From Scardovia wiggsiae (lineage in GTDB: Bacteria > Actinomycetota > Actinomycetes > Actinomycetales > Bifidobacteriaceae): a DNA stretch of 64,000 nt. Below the pieces are notes generated by a model. That model was not told the origin of the DNA. It saw only the letters and a program-made list of their open reading frames with translations, and did not search any database. The DNA lies in assembly GCF_051045985.1 (NCBI RefSeq), contig NZ_CP157350.1, positions 1,240,001 to 1,304,000 on the forward strand, in the 5' to 3' direction. A program made the translations under genes and the position numbers. Shown here in pieces: positions 8,080 through 16,979 of the stretch (its first letter is position 1; each line of letters begins with the position of its first letter).

Positions 8080-9590
8080 TCGCCTGCCTCACGTGTATCT
8101 GTATGGGTACCTTCAGCTGTCAGCCGGCCGATAAGCTGTGAGAAATAGGGCCAGTCATGCCTGAATGCTGAGAGGAGCCTGATATCAGGGATTTTATCAA
8201 CAGGGATCCATAGGATCTCGCTGCTTTCATCATCACGGGTATAAGGCTCCACCCGGCAGCCTGGTTTTTCGCGCGCAATAACAGTGGTATAGCTCCACGG
8301 GCCATGGTCTTCGCAATACGCGCCTATGACCTGGATATCGCCGGCCGGGATGCCTGCTTCTTCCCAGCTTTCACGGAGGGCCCCTTCCACAGCATTCTCA
8401 CCGTCGGACAAAGCGCCGCCGGGGATGCCCCATGTCCCGCCTTCAGCACTCCACGCTGCACGATGCTGCATAACGATATGCGTCGGCCTGCCGGTACCGG
8501 GGTCGGTACGCACAAGCATGACCCCCGCAGCGCCATTGAGCCCCCAGTGTTTGTGGCCGCACACACAGGGTATCCAGCCATCACCCGGTTGAGTAATATT
8601 ATCGTCAGGGACTTCTGCAGCAGCACGCCGGTCCTGCCCGCTCAGATAATCGCGGGACCCCTGTTCCTGCGCACTCCGGCTTTTCGCCATATTCCACAGG
8701 TCCCGCCATTCCAGCCCGAGGCTGTTGACAAGCTTTTTCACGTGGGGGATGCTCAGGCCCATCACCCCGCTGGGACTTCCCTCAACGGAACTGATAAACG
8801 CCGACCCTATCCCTTCCAGAGTGAAGCATCCGGCAACTTCCAGCGGTTCCCCCGTAGCAATATAGCTGTCTATATCATCATCCGTATAATCCGCAAAATG
8901 GACGGCAGACTTGCTGACGGCGCGCTGCACTTTGCCCGTAAACAGATCAGTAACAGTGTGCCCCGTCCACAGCACACCGCCGGCACCCCGCATCTGTTGA
9001 AGCCGGAGCCTTGCTGTTTCAGGGGTATGCGGCTTGCCGTAAATATCCCCGCTGATTTCAAAAAGGGAATCCGAACCAATAACGACCGGTCCTGCGCCAT
9101 ACAGGGCTGCAGAAGCGGCAAGCCCGGGATGCGCATCCAGATAGCTTTTCAGAGTCTCCCGGGTAAGTACCGGGCCGGAAGCATCACTGCCGGAGCCTCC
9201 TGCCGCGTCCGAGCCAAACGGCCTGCAGTATTCGATATCGCCCGTTGAACTGAGCACAGCAGCATGGATATTCGAATAGACCTGCACGACGGCGAAAGCT
9301 TTGGCATCAGCGAGTATCTGCACACGCTGCGGCGCAGGTATCTGTCCCGGACCGGTCCCGAGCTCCTGCGCGGCAGTATCCAGGGCTGCGTCTTCATCAA
9401 CATGGGAAACGCTGATAGCAGGGCGTATCCCTGCATTAAGGAGCAGGGACCTGCGGGATGGCGACTGGGATGCAAGGATGACCGGTACAGGAATCCTTCC
9501 GGGCAGCCCTTGCCCGGGCTTCGGCACCGTATTGCTGCCGGATCCGTGCCTAATATCCTGATTTTCCCGGGTTTCCCAGTCTTCTTTCAT
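8076..9590 (-). CDS. Maf-like nucleotide pyrophosphatase fused to a Nudix hydrolase
   Basis: A protein of 504 residues with two house-cleaning domains. Residues about 35-300 are Maf: VILASQSPSRRSLL at the start, GSDSLFEISGDIYGKP with the catalytic Asp, and the TGEPLEVAGCFTLEG motif. Residues about 330-490 are Nudix, with a box running GGALSDGENAVEGALRESWEEAG (REXXEE present). The domain between carries a short CXCGXXHWG zinc-like motif (CVCGHKHWG). The Maf part has a Gly/Ser/Asp-rich insert near residues 125-145. The ATG at 9590 has GGGAGG 7 bases upstream, better than the TTG at 9605. Expected role: hydrolysis of non-canonical nucleotides and Nudix substrates such as oxidised dNTPs. The specific substrates are inference. 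Confidence 0.88.
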   Translation of the reverse strand: MKEDWETRENQDIRHGSGSNTVPKPGQGLPGRIPVPVILASQSPSRRSLLLNAGIRPAISVSHVDEDAALDTAAQELGTGPGQIPAPQRVQILADAKAFAVVQVYSNIHAAVLSSTGDIEYCRPFGSDAAGGSGSDASGPVLTRETLKSYLDAHPGLAASAALYGAGPVVIGSDSLFEISGDIYGKPHTPETARLRLQQMRGAGGVLWTGHTVTDLFTGKVQRAVSKSAVHFADYTDDDIDSYIATGEPLEVAGCFTLEGIGSAFISSVEGSPSGVMGLSIPHVKKLVNSLGLEWRDLWNMAKSRSAQEQGSRDYLSGQDRRAAAEVPDDNITQPGDGWIPCVCGHKHWGLNGAAGVMLVRTDPGTGRPTHIVMQHRAAWSAEGGTWGIPGGALSDGENAVEGALRESWEEAGIPAGDIQVIGAYCEDHGPWSYTTVIAREKPGCRVEPYTRDDESSEILWIPVDKIPDIRLLSAFRHDWPYFSQLIGRLTAEGTHTDTREAGE

Positions 9591-9625
9591 GCCGAAACCT
9601 CCCAATGCTATATCCCATACCTGAT

Positions 9626-10801
9626 TTATGCTGTCCGGACTACTGCGCCGCGCGAGGCGACGGACATCTTCTGCATACGCCAGCGGTCCCGCTGTACTGT
9701 ACTGAACCCGATGTCAGCGATGCCCTCCCCATCACCCCGGTCCAGGACAAGCACGCAAGGCCCCGCTCCCGAAATGCATGCCGCAAACCCATGAGTCCGC
9801 AATGCTTTTACAAGCCCATATGATTCCGGCATCAGCCCGCCGCGGTACTGCTGATGGAGCCGGTCCTCAGTAGCATCAAAAAGTACCTGATACATGGACG
9901 TTCCGCAGCTGCTGCCTTCCTCCGGAGCCCCTGCACTGCGATATAATGCCCCAGTGCCGGGCGCATCTGACAGTGCATAAGGCAGGAGGGCTGCACGCCC
10001 AAGATTAGCCGCCGCATCAGAAAACGGGACAGAAAAGGGAAGCGCGGAACGTGCTTCTTCGGTGGACAGCTCAAAATCAGGGATAAAAACATACACAGAT
10101 ATCTGGCTGCTGACGGGATAGCGGACTGAATAAAACTGCCCTGTGCAGGAGCCGGTATGGGAGCTACCTTCCCGCGCCGCATCGCCAGGGTCCAGGCCAT
10201 AGCCCCCAAACGGCCCGGCCTCCGGACTGCCTGACCTGCCCGATACACCCGATATCCCGCTGCCCGCAGGCCGATCAGCAGAAGAAGGGAAAGAGGCGGG
10301 ACCGGCTGCATCCGACCCTACCGAACAGCCGGACTTCCACGACAGGGTAAGCCCGCCGTAGACTGCAGGCGCAACATTATCAGGGTGCCCTTCTATGCGT
10401 GAAGCGATGGAGAAAACGGCATCCTGCACATCCCTGTCTGCTATATCATACCCGCCAAAAGCTGCGGCAGCGCACACGCCGGAAACTATAGCCGATGCAG
10501 ATGATCCCAATCCCCGCTTCTGAGGGATACGGTTGTTGGCAGCAAGGCGGATACCCATCGGAGGGATATTAAAAGTATCGCATGACTCATAAAAAGCTTT
10601 GGCCATAAGGTTATGCGAATCACGCGGAAGAGTATCAGCCCCCTCACCGTGGATATCCACCTCAACATCAGCAGAAGGGAGAAGCTCAAAAGTCGCATCA
10701 TCATAAAGGCCAAGGGCCAGGCCGGCGGAATCGAAGCCTGAACCAAGGTTTGCCGTCGTCGCGGGGACTGACACTGATACTGCGTCGAATGAAATAGCCA
10801 T
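9626..10801 (-). CDS. thrB: Homoserine kinase
   Basis: A GHMP kinase that phosphorylates homoserine in threonine synthesis. N-terminal SVPATTANLGSGFDSAG is the family's first motif. The ATP-binding loop PQKRGLGSSASAIVSG lies near residue 95, and the C-terminal ACISGAGPCVLVL is the third motif. The product is about 391 residues, longer than the usual 300-320. The excess is a Ser/Gly/Ala-rich insert at about residues 165-220 between two conserved segments. The start at 10801 has GAGGAGG six bases upstream; the longer open frame is not needed. Thirteen bases separate it from hom, so they form an operon. Confidence 0.93.
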   Translation of the reverse strand: MAISFDAVSVSVPATTANLGSGFDSAGLALGLYDDATFELLPSADVEVDIHGEGADTLPRDSHNLMAKAFYESCDTFNIPPMGIRLAANNRIPQKRGLGSSASAIVSGVCAAAAFGGYDIADRDVQDAVFSIASRIEGHPDNVAPAVYGGLTLSWKSGCSVGSDAAGPASFPSSADRPAGSGISGVSGRSGSPEAGPFGGYGLDPGDAAREGSSHTGSCTGQFYSVRYPVSSQISVYVFIPDFELSTEEARSALPFSVPFSDAAANLGRAALLPYALSDAPGTGALYRSAGAPEEGSSCGTSMYQVLFDATEDRLHQQYRGGLMPESYGLVKALRTHGFAACISGAGPCVLVLDRGDGEGIADIGFSTVQRDRWRMQKMSVASRGAVVRTA

Positions 10802-10814
10802 TATGCCTCCTCTG

Positions 10815-11972
10815 TCAGATACGTTCCAGATCCTCAAGCAGAGGGAAAGCCCCATCCCCCCGGCGAAAACGGTTTTCGGGCACCGGCAGTACGGGCACGT
10901 TAGAATGCAGGGGGATGGAAGGGTCAGCTTTGCCCTGGAGACGGTTGCCCGCAACAGTAACAAGATCCCCGACCACCGCAGAAGCTGTCGGGGCACCACC
11001 GGCCCCGCGCCCATAAAACATCAGCTGCCCGGCTGCCTCTGCTTCTACCCAGACCGCATTGAAGCTCCCGCGGACGCCCGCAAGCTGGTGGCTGCCGGGC
11101 ACAAGCACCGGGCGCACATATGCCCGGATACCGGCATCAGACCGCTCAGCTGCTGCCAGGAGCTTTATCACACGCCCCTTATCTGCTGCATCCCTGATAT
11201 CATCCTGTGTGATGCTGCGGATCCCTGATATGTTTACATCATTCTGGGACACATACCGATGGAATGCCAGGCTGGCCATAATAGCAGCTTTTGCAGCCGA
11301 ATCATACCCGTCAATATCATTCACGGGGTCAGCCTCAGCGAAACCTTTCTCCTGAGCGGACCGCAGGGCTTCATCAAAACTTATCCCCTTCACAGCCATT
11401 TCATCAAGGATGTAATTCGTTGTCCCGTTAACGATACCGAAAATTCGCTTTACCGCGTCCCCGGCAAGAGACTGCCGCAATGCCCGCACCACGGGAACGG
11501 CCCCCGCTACCGCTGCTTCGTAATACAGATCAGCATCATGCCTGGCAGCAGCCGCGAACAACTTATCCCCATGCAGTGCAAGAAGGGCTTTATTCGCCGT
11601 GACTACTGATGCGCCATGGTCAAAAGCAGTGAGTATCAGGCTACGGGCGGGCTCTATCCCGCCTATCAGTTCAATAACGATATCTGCTTCGGCGCACAGC
11701 CTTTCAGCATCTGTAGTCAGAAGGCTGCGGTCGATCCACGGGAAAGCGGCCTTCTCCGGATGTCGGCAGGCGATACCCGTCAATTCCAGATGGGCACCGA
11801 TCCGCCTGTCGAGGCGGTCCCCCTGCTGGATGAGGATTTTCGCAACCTGGGATCCGACAGTGCCCGCCCCTAGAAGGGCAACACGCATAGCGCCGCCGCA
11901 CCCCTCGTCGGATCCGTGCCCTCTATCGGATCCGGATGGAAGTGCGGACGCGATTGCTGCTGCAAAAGACAT
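10815..11972 (-). CDS. hom: Homoserine dehydrogenase lacking the ACT domain
   Basis: The enzyme reduces aspartate semialdehyde to homoserine. The NAD(P) motif ALLGAGTVGSQVA begins near residue 30. The catalytic region holds VTANKALLALHG, YYEAAVAGAVPVV, GIVNGTTNYIL and EADPVNDIDGYDSAAKAAIMA. The protein ends about 40 residues after GAGGAPTASAVVGDLV, just where actinobacterial homologues carry a C-terminal ACT domain for threonine feedback. The hom stop is only 13 bases from thrB, so no hidden ACT-coding sequence can follow. The ATG at 11972 has GGGAGG upstream, and an N-terminal low-complexity leader of about 28 residues precedes the Rossmann fold. Confidence 0.93.
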   Translation of the reverse strand: MSFAAAIASALPSGSDRGHGSDEGCGGAMRVALLGAGTVGSQVAKILIQQGDRLDRRIGAHLELTGIACRHPEKAAFPWIDRSLLTTDAERLCAEADIVIELIGGIEPARSLILTAFDHGASVVTANKALLALHGDKLFAAAARHDADLYYEAAVAGAVPVVRALRQSLAGDAVKRIFGIVNGTTNYILDEMAVKGISFDEALRSAQEKGFAEADPVNDIDGYDSAAKAAIMASLAFHRYVSQNDVNISGIRSITQDDIRDAADKGRVIKLLAAAERSDAGIRAYVRPVLVPGSHQLAGVRGSFNAVWVEAEAAGQLMFYGRGAGGAPTASAVVGDLVTVAGNRLQGKADPSIPLHSNVPVLPVPENRFRRGDGAFPLLEDLERI

Positions 11973-12009
11973 AGCTGGCCTCCCGTGACTTTCAATCAGC
12001 CTTAACGAC

Positions 12010-12813
12010 TTAGTCCCCCTGCACAACAATATTGCGCAGGGATCCTATCCCCTCAACCGTTACAACTGTTTCATCCCCCGGCTTCACCGTCCCGGACGCA
12101 CAGGGGGTTCCTGTCATAATAACATCCCCGGGAAGCAGCGTGGAGAACCGTGATATCTCTGCGATCTGCTGAGGGATGGGGCAGACCAGGTTTGCAGTAG
12201 TCCCCTCTGCTTCCGGGATTTCCCTACCGTTGAGCCTGAAAGATATATGGGCATCCGCGTAATTGATGTCTGTTTCGATCCATGGGCCGAGAGGGCATGA
12301 GGCATCAAATCCTTTCGCGCGGGTCCATGTCGGATCCTCAGCCTGGATATCAAGCAGGGTCGCATCATTGACGCAGGTGTACCCCAGCACATAAGACATG
12401 GCATCCGCAGCAGAAACATTTTTTGCGATCCGGCCTATGACAACGGCAAGCTCGGGTTCGTAATTCATACTCCGGGAAAATGCAGGAAGGACAATAGGGT
12501 CATCCGGGCCTATCACTGATGTTGCCGGTTTGGTAAAAATAACCGGAAACTGCCCAGAAGCATCGCTGCCGGCTATGTTTGCTGACGGATCCTTATAATT
12601 CTTCGCCAGGCCATATACTTTCGACGGGATCACAGGAGCCAGCAGCCGTATGCCGTCACCATCGGCAGCAAACCGCCGTCCCGTAGGCGAAACCGGCTGT
12701 GCACCCAGGGGATATCCGTCAAGTTCGACAAGATAATCTTTGCCGTCATTATCGTCTTTCTGGACAAAAGCGTAAGACACTGTATCATCATGGTTAAAAC
12801 GCGCGATCCTCAT
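12010..12813 (-). CDS. Fumarylacetoacetate hydrolase family protein
   Basis: A FAH/HpcE-fold protein of 267 residues. Conserved points include KVYGLAKNYKDP, the metal-ligand segment MNYEPELAVVIGR (first Glu pair), YVLGYTCVNDAT, TRAKGFDASCPLGPWI and the C-terminal LLPGDVIMTGTPCASGT. Members act as acylpyruvases, oxaloacetate decarboxylases or catabolic hydratases; the substrate here is not determined. The ATG at 12813 fits the fold; a GTG eight codons upstream is possible. It lies 37 bases upstream of hom on the same strand, so it may share a transcript with the threonine genes. Confidence 0.88.
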   Translation of the reverse strand: MRIARFNHDDTVSYAFVQKDDNDGKDYLVELDGYPLGAQPVSPTGRRFAADGDGIRLLAPVIPSKVYGLAKNYKDPSANIAGSDASGQFPVIFTKPATSVIGPDDPIVLPAFSRSMNYEPELAVVIGRIAKNVSAADAMSYVLGYTCVNDATLLDIQAEDPTWTRAKGFDASCPLGPWIETDINYADAHISFRLNGREIPEAEGTTANLVCPIPQQIAEISRFSTLLPGDVIMTGTPCASGTVKPGDETVVTVEGIGSLRNIVVQGD

Positions 12814-12902
12814 GGTTACAGGATAGCCGGAGCGCACGAACGCAAGTGCCGGCTGATATATATGGACTGATATTCGTTTATAATTCTATACTTTATTTAT
12901 AT

Positions 12903-13679
12903 TTACTTATATGCGCGCTTGCCAAAAATAGCTGTCCCAAGCCGGACAACAGTTGCACCGGCAGCTATGGCAAGCTGATAATCACCGCTCATACCCATTG
13001 ACAGCTGCGTACACGTTTCCGTACCCTCACTGCCGGAGGCAGCAACTGCGTCACGCAAAGCCCTGAGCCGTTCATATCCTCTGCTGACCTGGGCTCTGTC
13101 ATCAACATGGGCGCCTACAGCCATAAGCCCGACAAGGGCAAGCCCCGGAAGTCCTGCGATCTCTCCAGCGATATCCTGTGCCCGCTCAGGTGCACACCCT
13201 GATTTTGACACTTCACCTGACACATTGACTTCAAGGAAAATATCCAGATGCTTCTGTGCCGCCGCTGCCCGGGTCGAGAGTTTTCCGGCAAGCTTTGCAG
13301 AATCAACCGACTCTACCGTATCTACATAGGGAAGTATTTTATTGATCTTATTGCTCTGCAGCTGGCCGATAAGATGGAAAGGGACCGCAATCCCCCGGCG
13401 GCTGAATTCTTCCGCCAGGATACCGCCTACAGCTACCGCTTCCTGCGGCCGGTTTTCGCCTATCATGGGCACGCCCGCATCCACAGCAGCCATAATTTCC
13501 CCAACATTGCGCGTTTTTACCGCCGCCAGGAGCCGGACAGCGCCTTCCGGCCGGCCGGACTGCTGCTCAGCGGCCGCAATGGTATCGAGTACCGTGCGGA
13601 CGTTATCCGTGATCTGACGCCTGCGTTCAGCCGGGATATCACGGTTCGTCAGGTCTTTGCGGTCCATGTATGCGGTCAT
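12903..13679 (-). CDS. YggS/PLPBP family pyridoxal phosphate homeostasis protein
   Basis: A 258-residue alanine-racemase-fold protein that binds PLP and balances B6 vitamers and amino-acid metabolism. It has LLAAVKTR with the PLP lysine, IGENRPQEA, HLIGQLQSNKINKIL, the LSMGMSGDYQLAI phosphate-binding region and RLGTAIFGKR at the end. The start at 13679 has AAGGTA eight bases upstream. It is on the same strand as the FAH-family gene, separated by 89 AT-rich bases that could hold a promoter. Confidence 0.93.
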   Translation of the reverse strand: MTAYMDRKDLTNRDIPAERRRQITDNVRTVLDTIAAAEQQSGRPEGAVRLLAAVKTRNVGEIMAAVDAGVPMIGENRPQEAVAVGGILAEEFSRRGIAVPFHLIGQLQSNKINKILPYVDTVESVDSAKLAGKLSTRAAAAQKHLDIFLEVNVSGEVSKSGCAPERAQDIAGEIAGLPGLALVGLMAVGAHVDDRAQVSRGYERLRALRDAVAASGSEGTETCTQLSMGMSGDYQLAIAAGATVVRLGTAIFGKRAYK

Positions 13680-13904
13680 AGTATTTACCTTACTGCCAGC
13701 CGGCGCCTTTCTTCAGCCCTGATCCTGCCTGCCCTTCCCTCCAAAGAGGTTGGCTGCGCAAACAGGGTGGCGGGAGCCAGATGCCTGGCCCTTACCAAAA
13801 AGACAGAGAAAGCTGCTGCACGGCAGCAGTGATGGAGCGCCGAGGAGCAGGTTTTATATCATTGGAGCCATATCCCAGCTCACCTGAAAGCCTTATATTA
13901 CTTA

Positions 13905-15041
13905 TTACTTGGGATCCGTATTGACAAACATGAACGGCAGATTATTATACAGCACATTGACCAGCGCCTCACGGGTGTGCCCGGCACCGGCAACCACACC
14001 AAATTCAAGGTTTGCTGCGGTGAAAGTGTCCGGATACCGCCTCATCGAATCTACCTGCCGGCGCATATACAGCGATGTGATATCAGCTGTCCCCGAGCCG
14101 CCTGCGATAGTAAAACCATCTTTCCCGATACCCTGGGCAGCTGCCGCATCCCTGAGCGCACGGGCTGTCCCGCCAGAATCAGTCAGCCCGCCATGCGGAT
14201 ATAACGCCCAGCTGCTCTGCGCAGCAGGAAGGAAATACTGTATATAGGCGAGGCCATATTGGAATGCATACCATGCAGCAGCACCGCCCATAGAAAACCC
14301 GCCGAACGCGCGGTGCGGGCGCGAAGCCTTCAGGGCTGCACTGCCCGTTGCCTGCAAATATGTACGGTAACGGCTTTCCACAGCGGGTACAAGGGCTTTG
14401 GTGAATTCATCCCGGACAAATGCTTTGACGAGCGGCCCGTCAGTGATGTAGCTGTCCGTCTTGAAACTGCGGTCTGGATAGTATTCAGGGAACACAAAGA
14501 TCGCAGGGTTGATAATCTTATCGGCAACCATATGGTCAAGCAGCAGTTTGATCTCCGCAGTACCGTTGCGCCCCTCGCCCCCGAGATATGCAGTAAAGCC
14601 CCCGCCATACCCGTGGAGGATGTACATAACGTTATATTTCTGCCATGTATTTGTGCCATAGCCGGCCGGCAGATAGACAAGGGCGGATTTGTTATATGTT
14701 TTGCCCTGATACGTCGCTGTATACGATACCTTTTCTACACTCCCCCGCTGGCTTTCAGGCACCTGCTGCGAATATCCGGAAGGCGTCCCTCGGAAGGTTA
14801 TATCCCCTGTGAGGTTTTTACGGTTGCGTCCATTGATCTGTGCAGCCTGAGCGTTGTACTGTGCCCGGGCTGCAGCGCGGGCCCGTTCTTCTGCTTTCGC
14901 CGAACGGTCCCCCTGGGTTTGCGAACTGTAAGCAACCCGCCGGGCAGGCCCGCTGTGCTGCACGCCGCAGGAAGCCGACACACAGCATAGTGCAGCAGCA
15001 AGGACGGCCCGGGCACAGCGACGGGCGCATGATATTTTCAT
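13905..15041 (-). CDS. Lipoprotein alpha/beta-hydrolase, feruloyl esterase (esterase D) family
   Basis: A 378-residue product with a lipoprotein signal: a basic start (MKISCARRCARAV), a hydrophobic stretch and lipobox VSASC. The mature part begins with a spacer, then an esterase domain with YNVMYILHGYGG (oxyanion region), IFVFPEYYPD and the nucleophile elbow FGGFSMGGAAAW. A C-terminal GAGHTREALVN supplies the likely catalytic His. Such enzymes cleave acyl or feruloyl esters from polysaccharides, or act as envelope esterases; the substrate is unknown. GGAGG precedes the ATG at 15041, better than the upstream start at 15071. It probably sits on the outer face of the membrane. Confidence 0.88.
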   Translation of the reverse strand: MKISCARRCARAVLAAALCCVSASCGVQHSGPARRVAYSSQTQGDRSAKAEERARAAARAQYNAQAAQINGRNRKNLTGDITFRGTPSGYSQQVPESQRGSVEKVSYTATYQGKTYNKSALVYLPAGYGTNTWQKYNVMYILHGYGGGFTAYLGGEGRNGTAEIKLLLDHMVADKIINPAIFVFPEYYPDRSFKTDSYITDGPLVKAFVRDEFTKALVPAVESRYRTYLQATGSAALKASRPHRAFGGFSMGGAAAWYAFQYGLAYIQYFLPAAQSSWALYPHGGLTDSGGTARALRDAAAAQGIGKDGFTIAGGSGTADITSLYMRRQVDSMRRYPDTFTAANLEFGVVAGAGHTREALVNVLYNNLPFMFVNTDPK

Positions 15042-15236
15042 CTGCTGCCTCCGATCCCTGTACTGATGCATGGCTGTTCCGGTAAGTACGGTAAATATCC
15101 ATTGTAACGCAAAGCAGCCCGATCAGTAATATAAAACAGCCCGGACAGCTAACCGCTAAATACTGTCCTCTCCCTCTTCCCGACAAACGCACCGGGCACT
15201 AGAAGGAATGCCGCAGGGATCCGAAACACTACATAT

Positions 15237-16979
15237 TTATATCTTCCAGTTCACGGCCTCTTTCCTGTCATCAATGAACCTCTTATAAATATTGTTTCCG
15301 CCTTCCTGCGCCATAAGCTGCTCATGCGTACCCTGCTGGACGACCTCCCCTTTATCAAGGACAACGATATTATCTGCATGACGTACTGTTTTAAGGCGGT
15401 GGGCTATCATAATAATCGTCTTGTTGCGGGTAAGCGCTTCTACAGCGCGGACGAGGTCCTGCTCATTTTCCGGGTCTACATTGGCTGTGGCTTCATCAAG
15501 GATCACAACAGGGGCATCTTTCATCATTGCCCGGGCAATGGATACTCTCTGCCTTTCGCCTCCTGACAGTGACGCGCCTCCTTCACCTATAACGGTATCG
15601 TACCCCTGTGGGAGGGCCATGATGAAGTCATGGCAGCAGGCTTTCTTTGCTGCGGCAATGACCTCATCCATCGGGGCATCAGGATTTCCAAACCGGATAT
15701 TATTGGCGACAGTATCCTCGAAAAGGTATACATTCTGGAAAACGAAGCTGAAATTCGCCATCAGGGAATCCATATCATAATCTTTGATATCGCTGCCTCC
15801 GAGAGTGACCGTCCCACTGCTGACATCCCAGAACCGTGCCATAAGCGTGCATAGCGTAGTTTTACCAGACCCACTGGGGCCGACTATCGCGGTCGTTGTA
15901 TTTTCCGGGATATGCAGGGATACATCATTGATAACAGGGCGGTCTCTGTAAGCAAAGCGTATATGGCTGATATCGATAGTGTGGTCCGGCGGCGTTATCT
16001 GATCCCCCCGGGTATCCAGAGTTTCAACGGCGAGTATCGCATTGGCCTTATCGACCGCAATATTGACAGTTCTCATCAGCGCAGACATGCTCCCTGCCGA
16101 GTCCAGGCTGGAGAAGAACATAAACGAGCAGACCAGCATCATAATGCACATGCTTAATGACATTGAAGAATTCATATACCAGTAGACGGATGCTGCAGAC
16201 ATGCACACACCCGTTGCCTTAGTAACGAATGACTGGAGCCCCATAATAGGCAGGAACCTCATCTCCATAGCAACGCTCGCCTTCTGCGCCCTCCGGATGG
16301 ATCCTGACAGTTTCCTGTTCGTACCTGTATACAGCGAGTAAGCTTTGACCTCGCCCATGCCCTGGACGTATTCAAGCACTTCAGATACCAGCTGCGTATC
16401 TGCATCCTCTTTTTCTTCTGCAATACCGGCGGAACTTCTCTGGAGAAGAGCATTGACGGCGAGGAATACCAGCAGGCCCGCGGCAGCGATAAGCGCCACA
16501 CGCCAGTCGAAGAAAACAGTCATCACAATGATAAGGGCGGTTGTCAGCAGGCCCTGCGTTATGATCATAATGACTTTTGTAGCAATGCCTGCAAGGTTTT
16601 CCATGGTATTCGTAGCTACCGATGTAATATATCCCAATGTATTATCGTTGAAATACCCCATAGGCATATAGCGCATATGCTCGGCGATCTCTATGCGCTT
16701 ATCGGCACACGTACCGTATCCGGCTTCACACTGCAGCATGACGTCGCGGTTTTTCCCCAGTACCGACAGGATGATGCTCGCCAGTATTATCCCGCCGCTC
16801 ACAAGGCAGGTAATAATAGTGACCTGGCCCTTAACAAGCGCATCAATCATAATGTAAGCTGCGGGTATTTTCATGGCCTCTAGGAGGGATAGAAGGACAC
16901 CGTACACGATAGAGATATAAAACTTCCTGCGGTTTTCGGGGGAACAGAACGCAAAGAATTTACGCATAGTTTTAATCAT
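15237..16979 (-). CDS. Half ABC transporter (permease-ATPase fusion), second of pair
   Basis: About 580 residues: an N-terminal six-helix membrane domain then an ATPase. Walker A GPSGSGKTTLCTL, Q-loop FVFQNVYL, signature LSGGERQRV, Walker B PVVILDEATANVDP and a switch His in MIAHRLKTV are all intact. I chose the ATG at 16979, which has GGAAGGTGG upstream and overlaps the preceding gene's stop by 8 bases. With that gene it forms a heterodimer like the YbtPQ or IrtAB siderophore systems, or MDR exporters. The TetR gene at the head of the operon fits either. Substrate is undetermined. Confidence 0.92.
   Translation of the reverse strand: MIKTMRKFFAFCSPENRRKFYISIVYGVLLSLLEAMKIPAAYIMIDALVKGQVTIITCLVSGGIILASIILSVLGKNRDVMLQCEAGYGTCADKRIEIAEHMRYMPMGYFNDNTLGYITSVATNTMENLAGIATKVIMIITQGLLTTALIIVMTVFFDWRVALIAAAGLLVFLAVNALLQRSSAGIAEEKEDADTQLVSEVLEYVQGMGEVKAYSLYTGTNRKLSGSIRRAQKASVAMEMRFLPIMGLQSFVTKATGVCMSAASVYWYMNSSMSLSMCIMMLVCSFMFFSSLDSAGSMSALMRTVNIAVDKANAILAVETLDTRGDQITPPDHTIDISHIRFAYRDRPVINDVSLHIPENTTTAIVGPSGSGKTTLCTLMARFWDVSSGTVTLGGSDIKDYDMDSLMANFSFVFQNVYLFEDTVANNIRFGNPDAPMDEVIAAAKKACCHDFIMALPQGYDTVIGEGGASLSGGERQRVSIARAMMKDAPVVILDEATANVDPENEQDLVRAVEALTRNKTIIMIAHRLKTVRHADNIVVLDKGEVVQQGTHEQLMAQEGGNNIYKRFIDDRKEAVNWKI

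Noticed and set aside
8304..9248. A 314-residue plus-strand ORF
   Set aside because: Antisense to the Maf-Nudix gene, which has intact catalytic motifs on the other strand.
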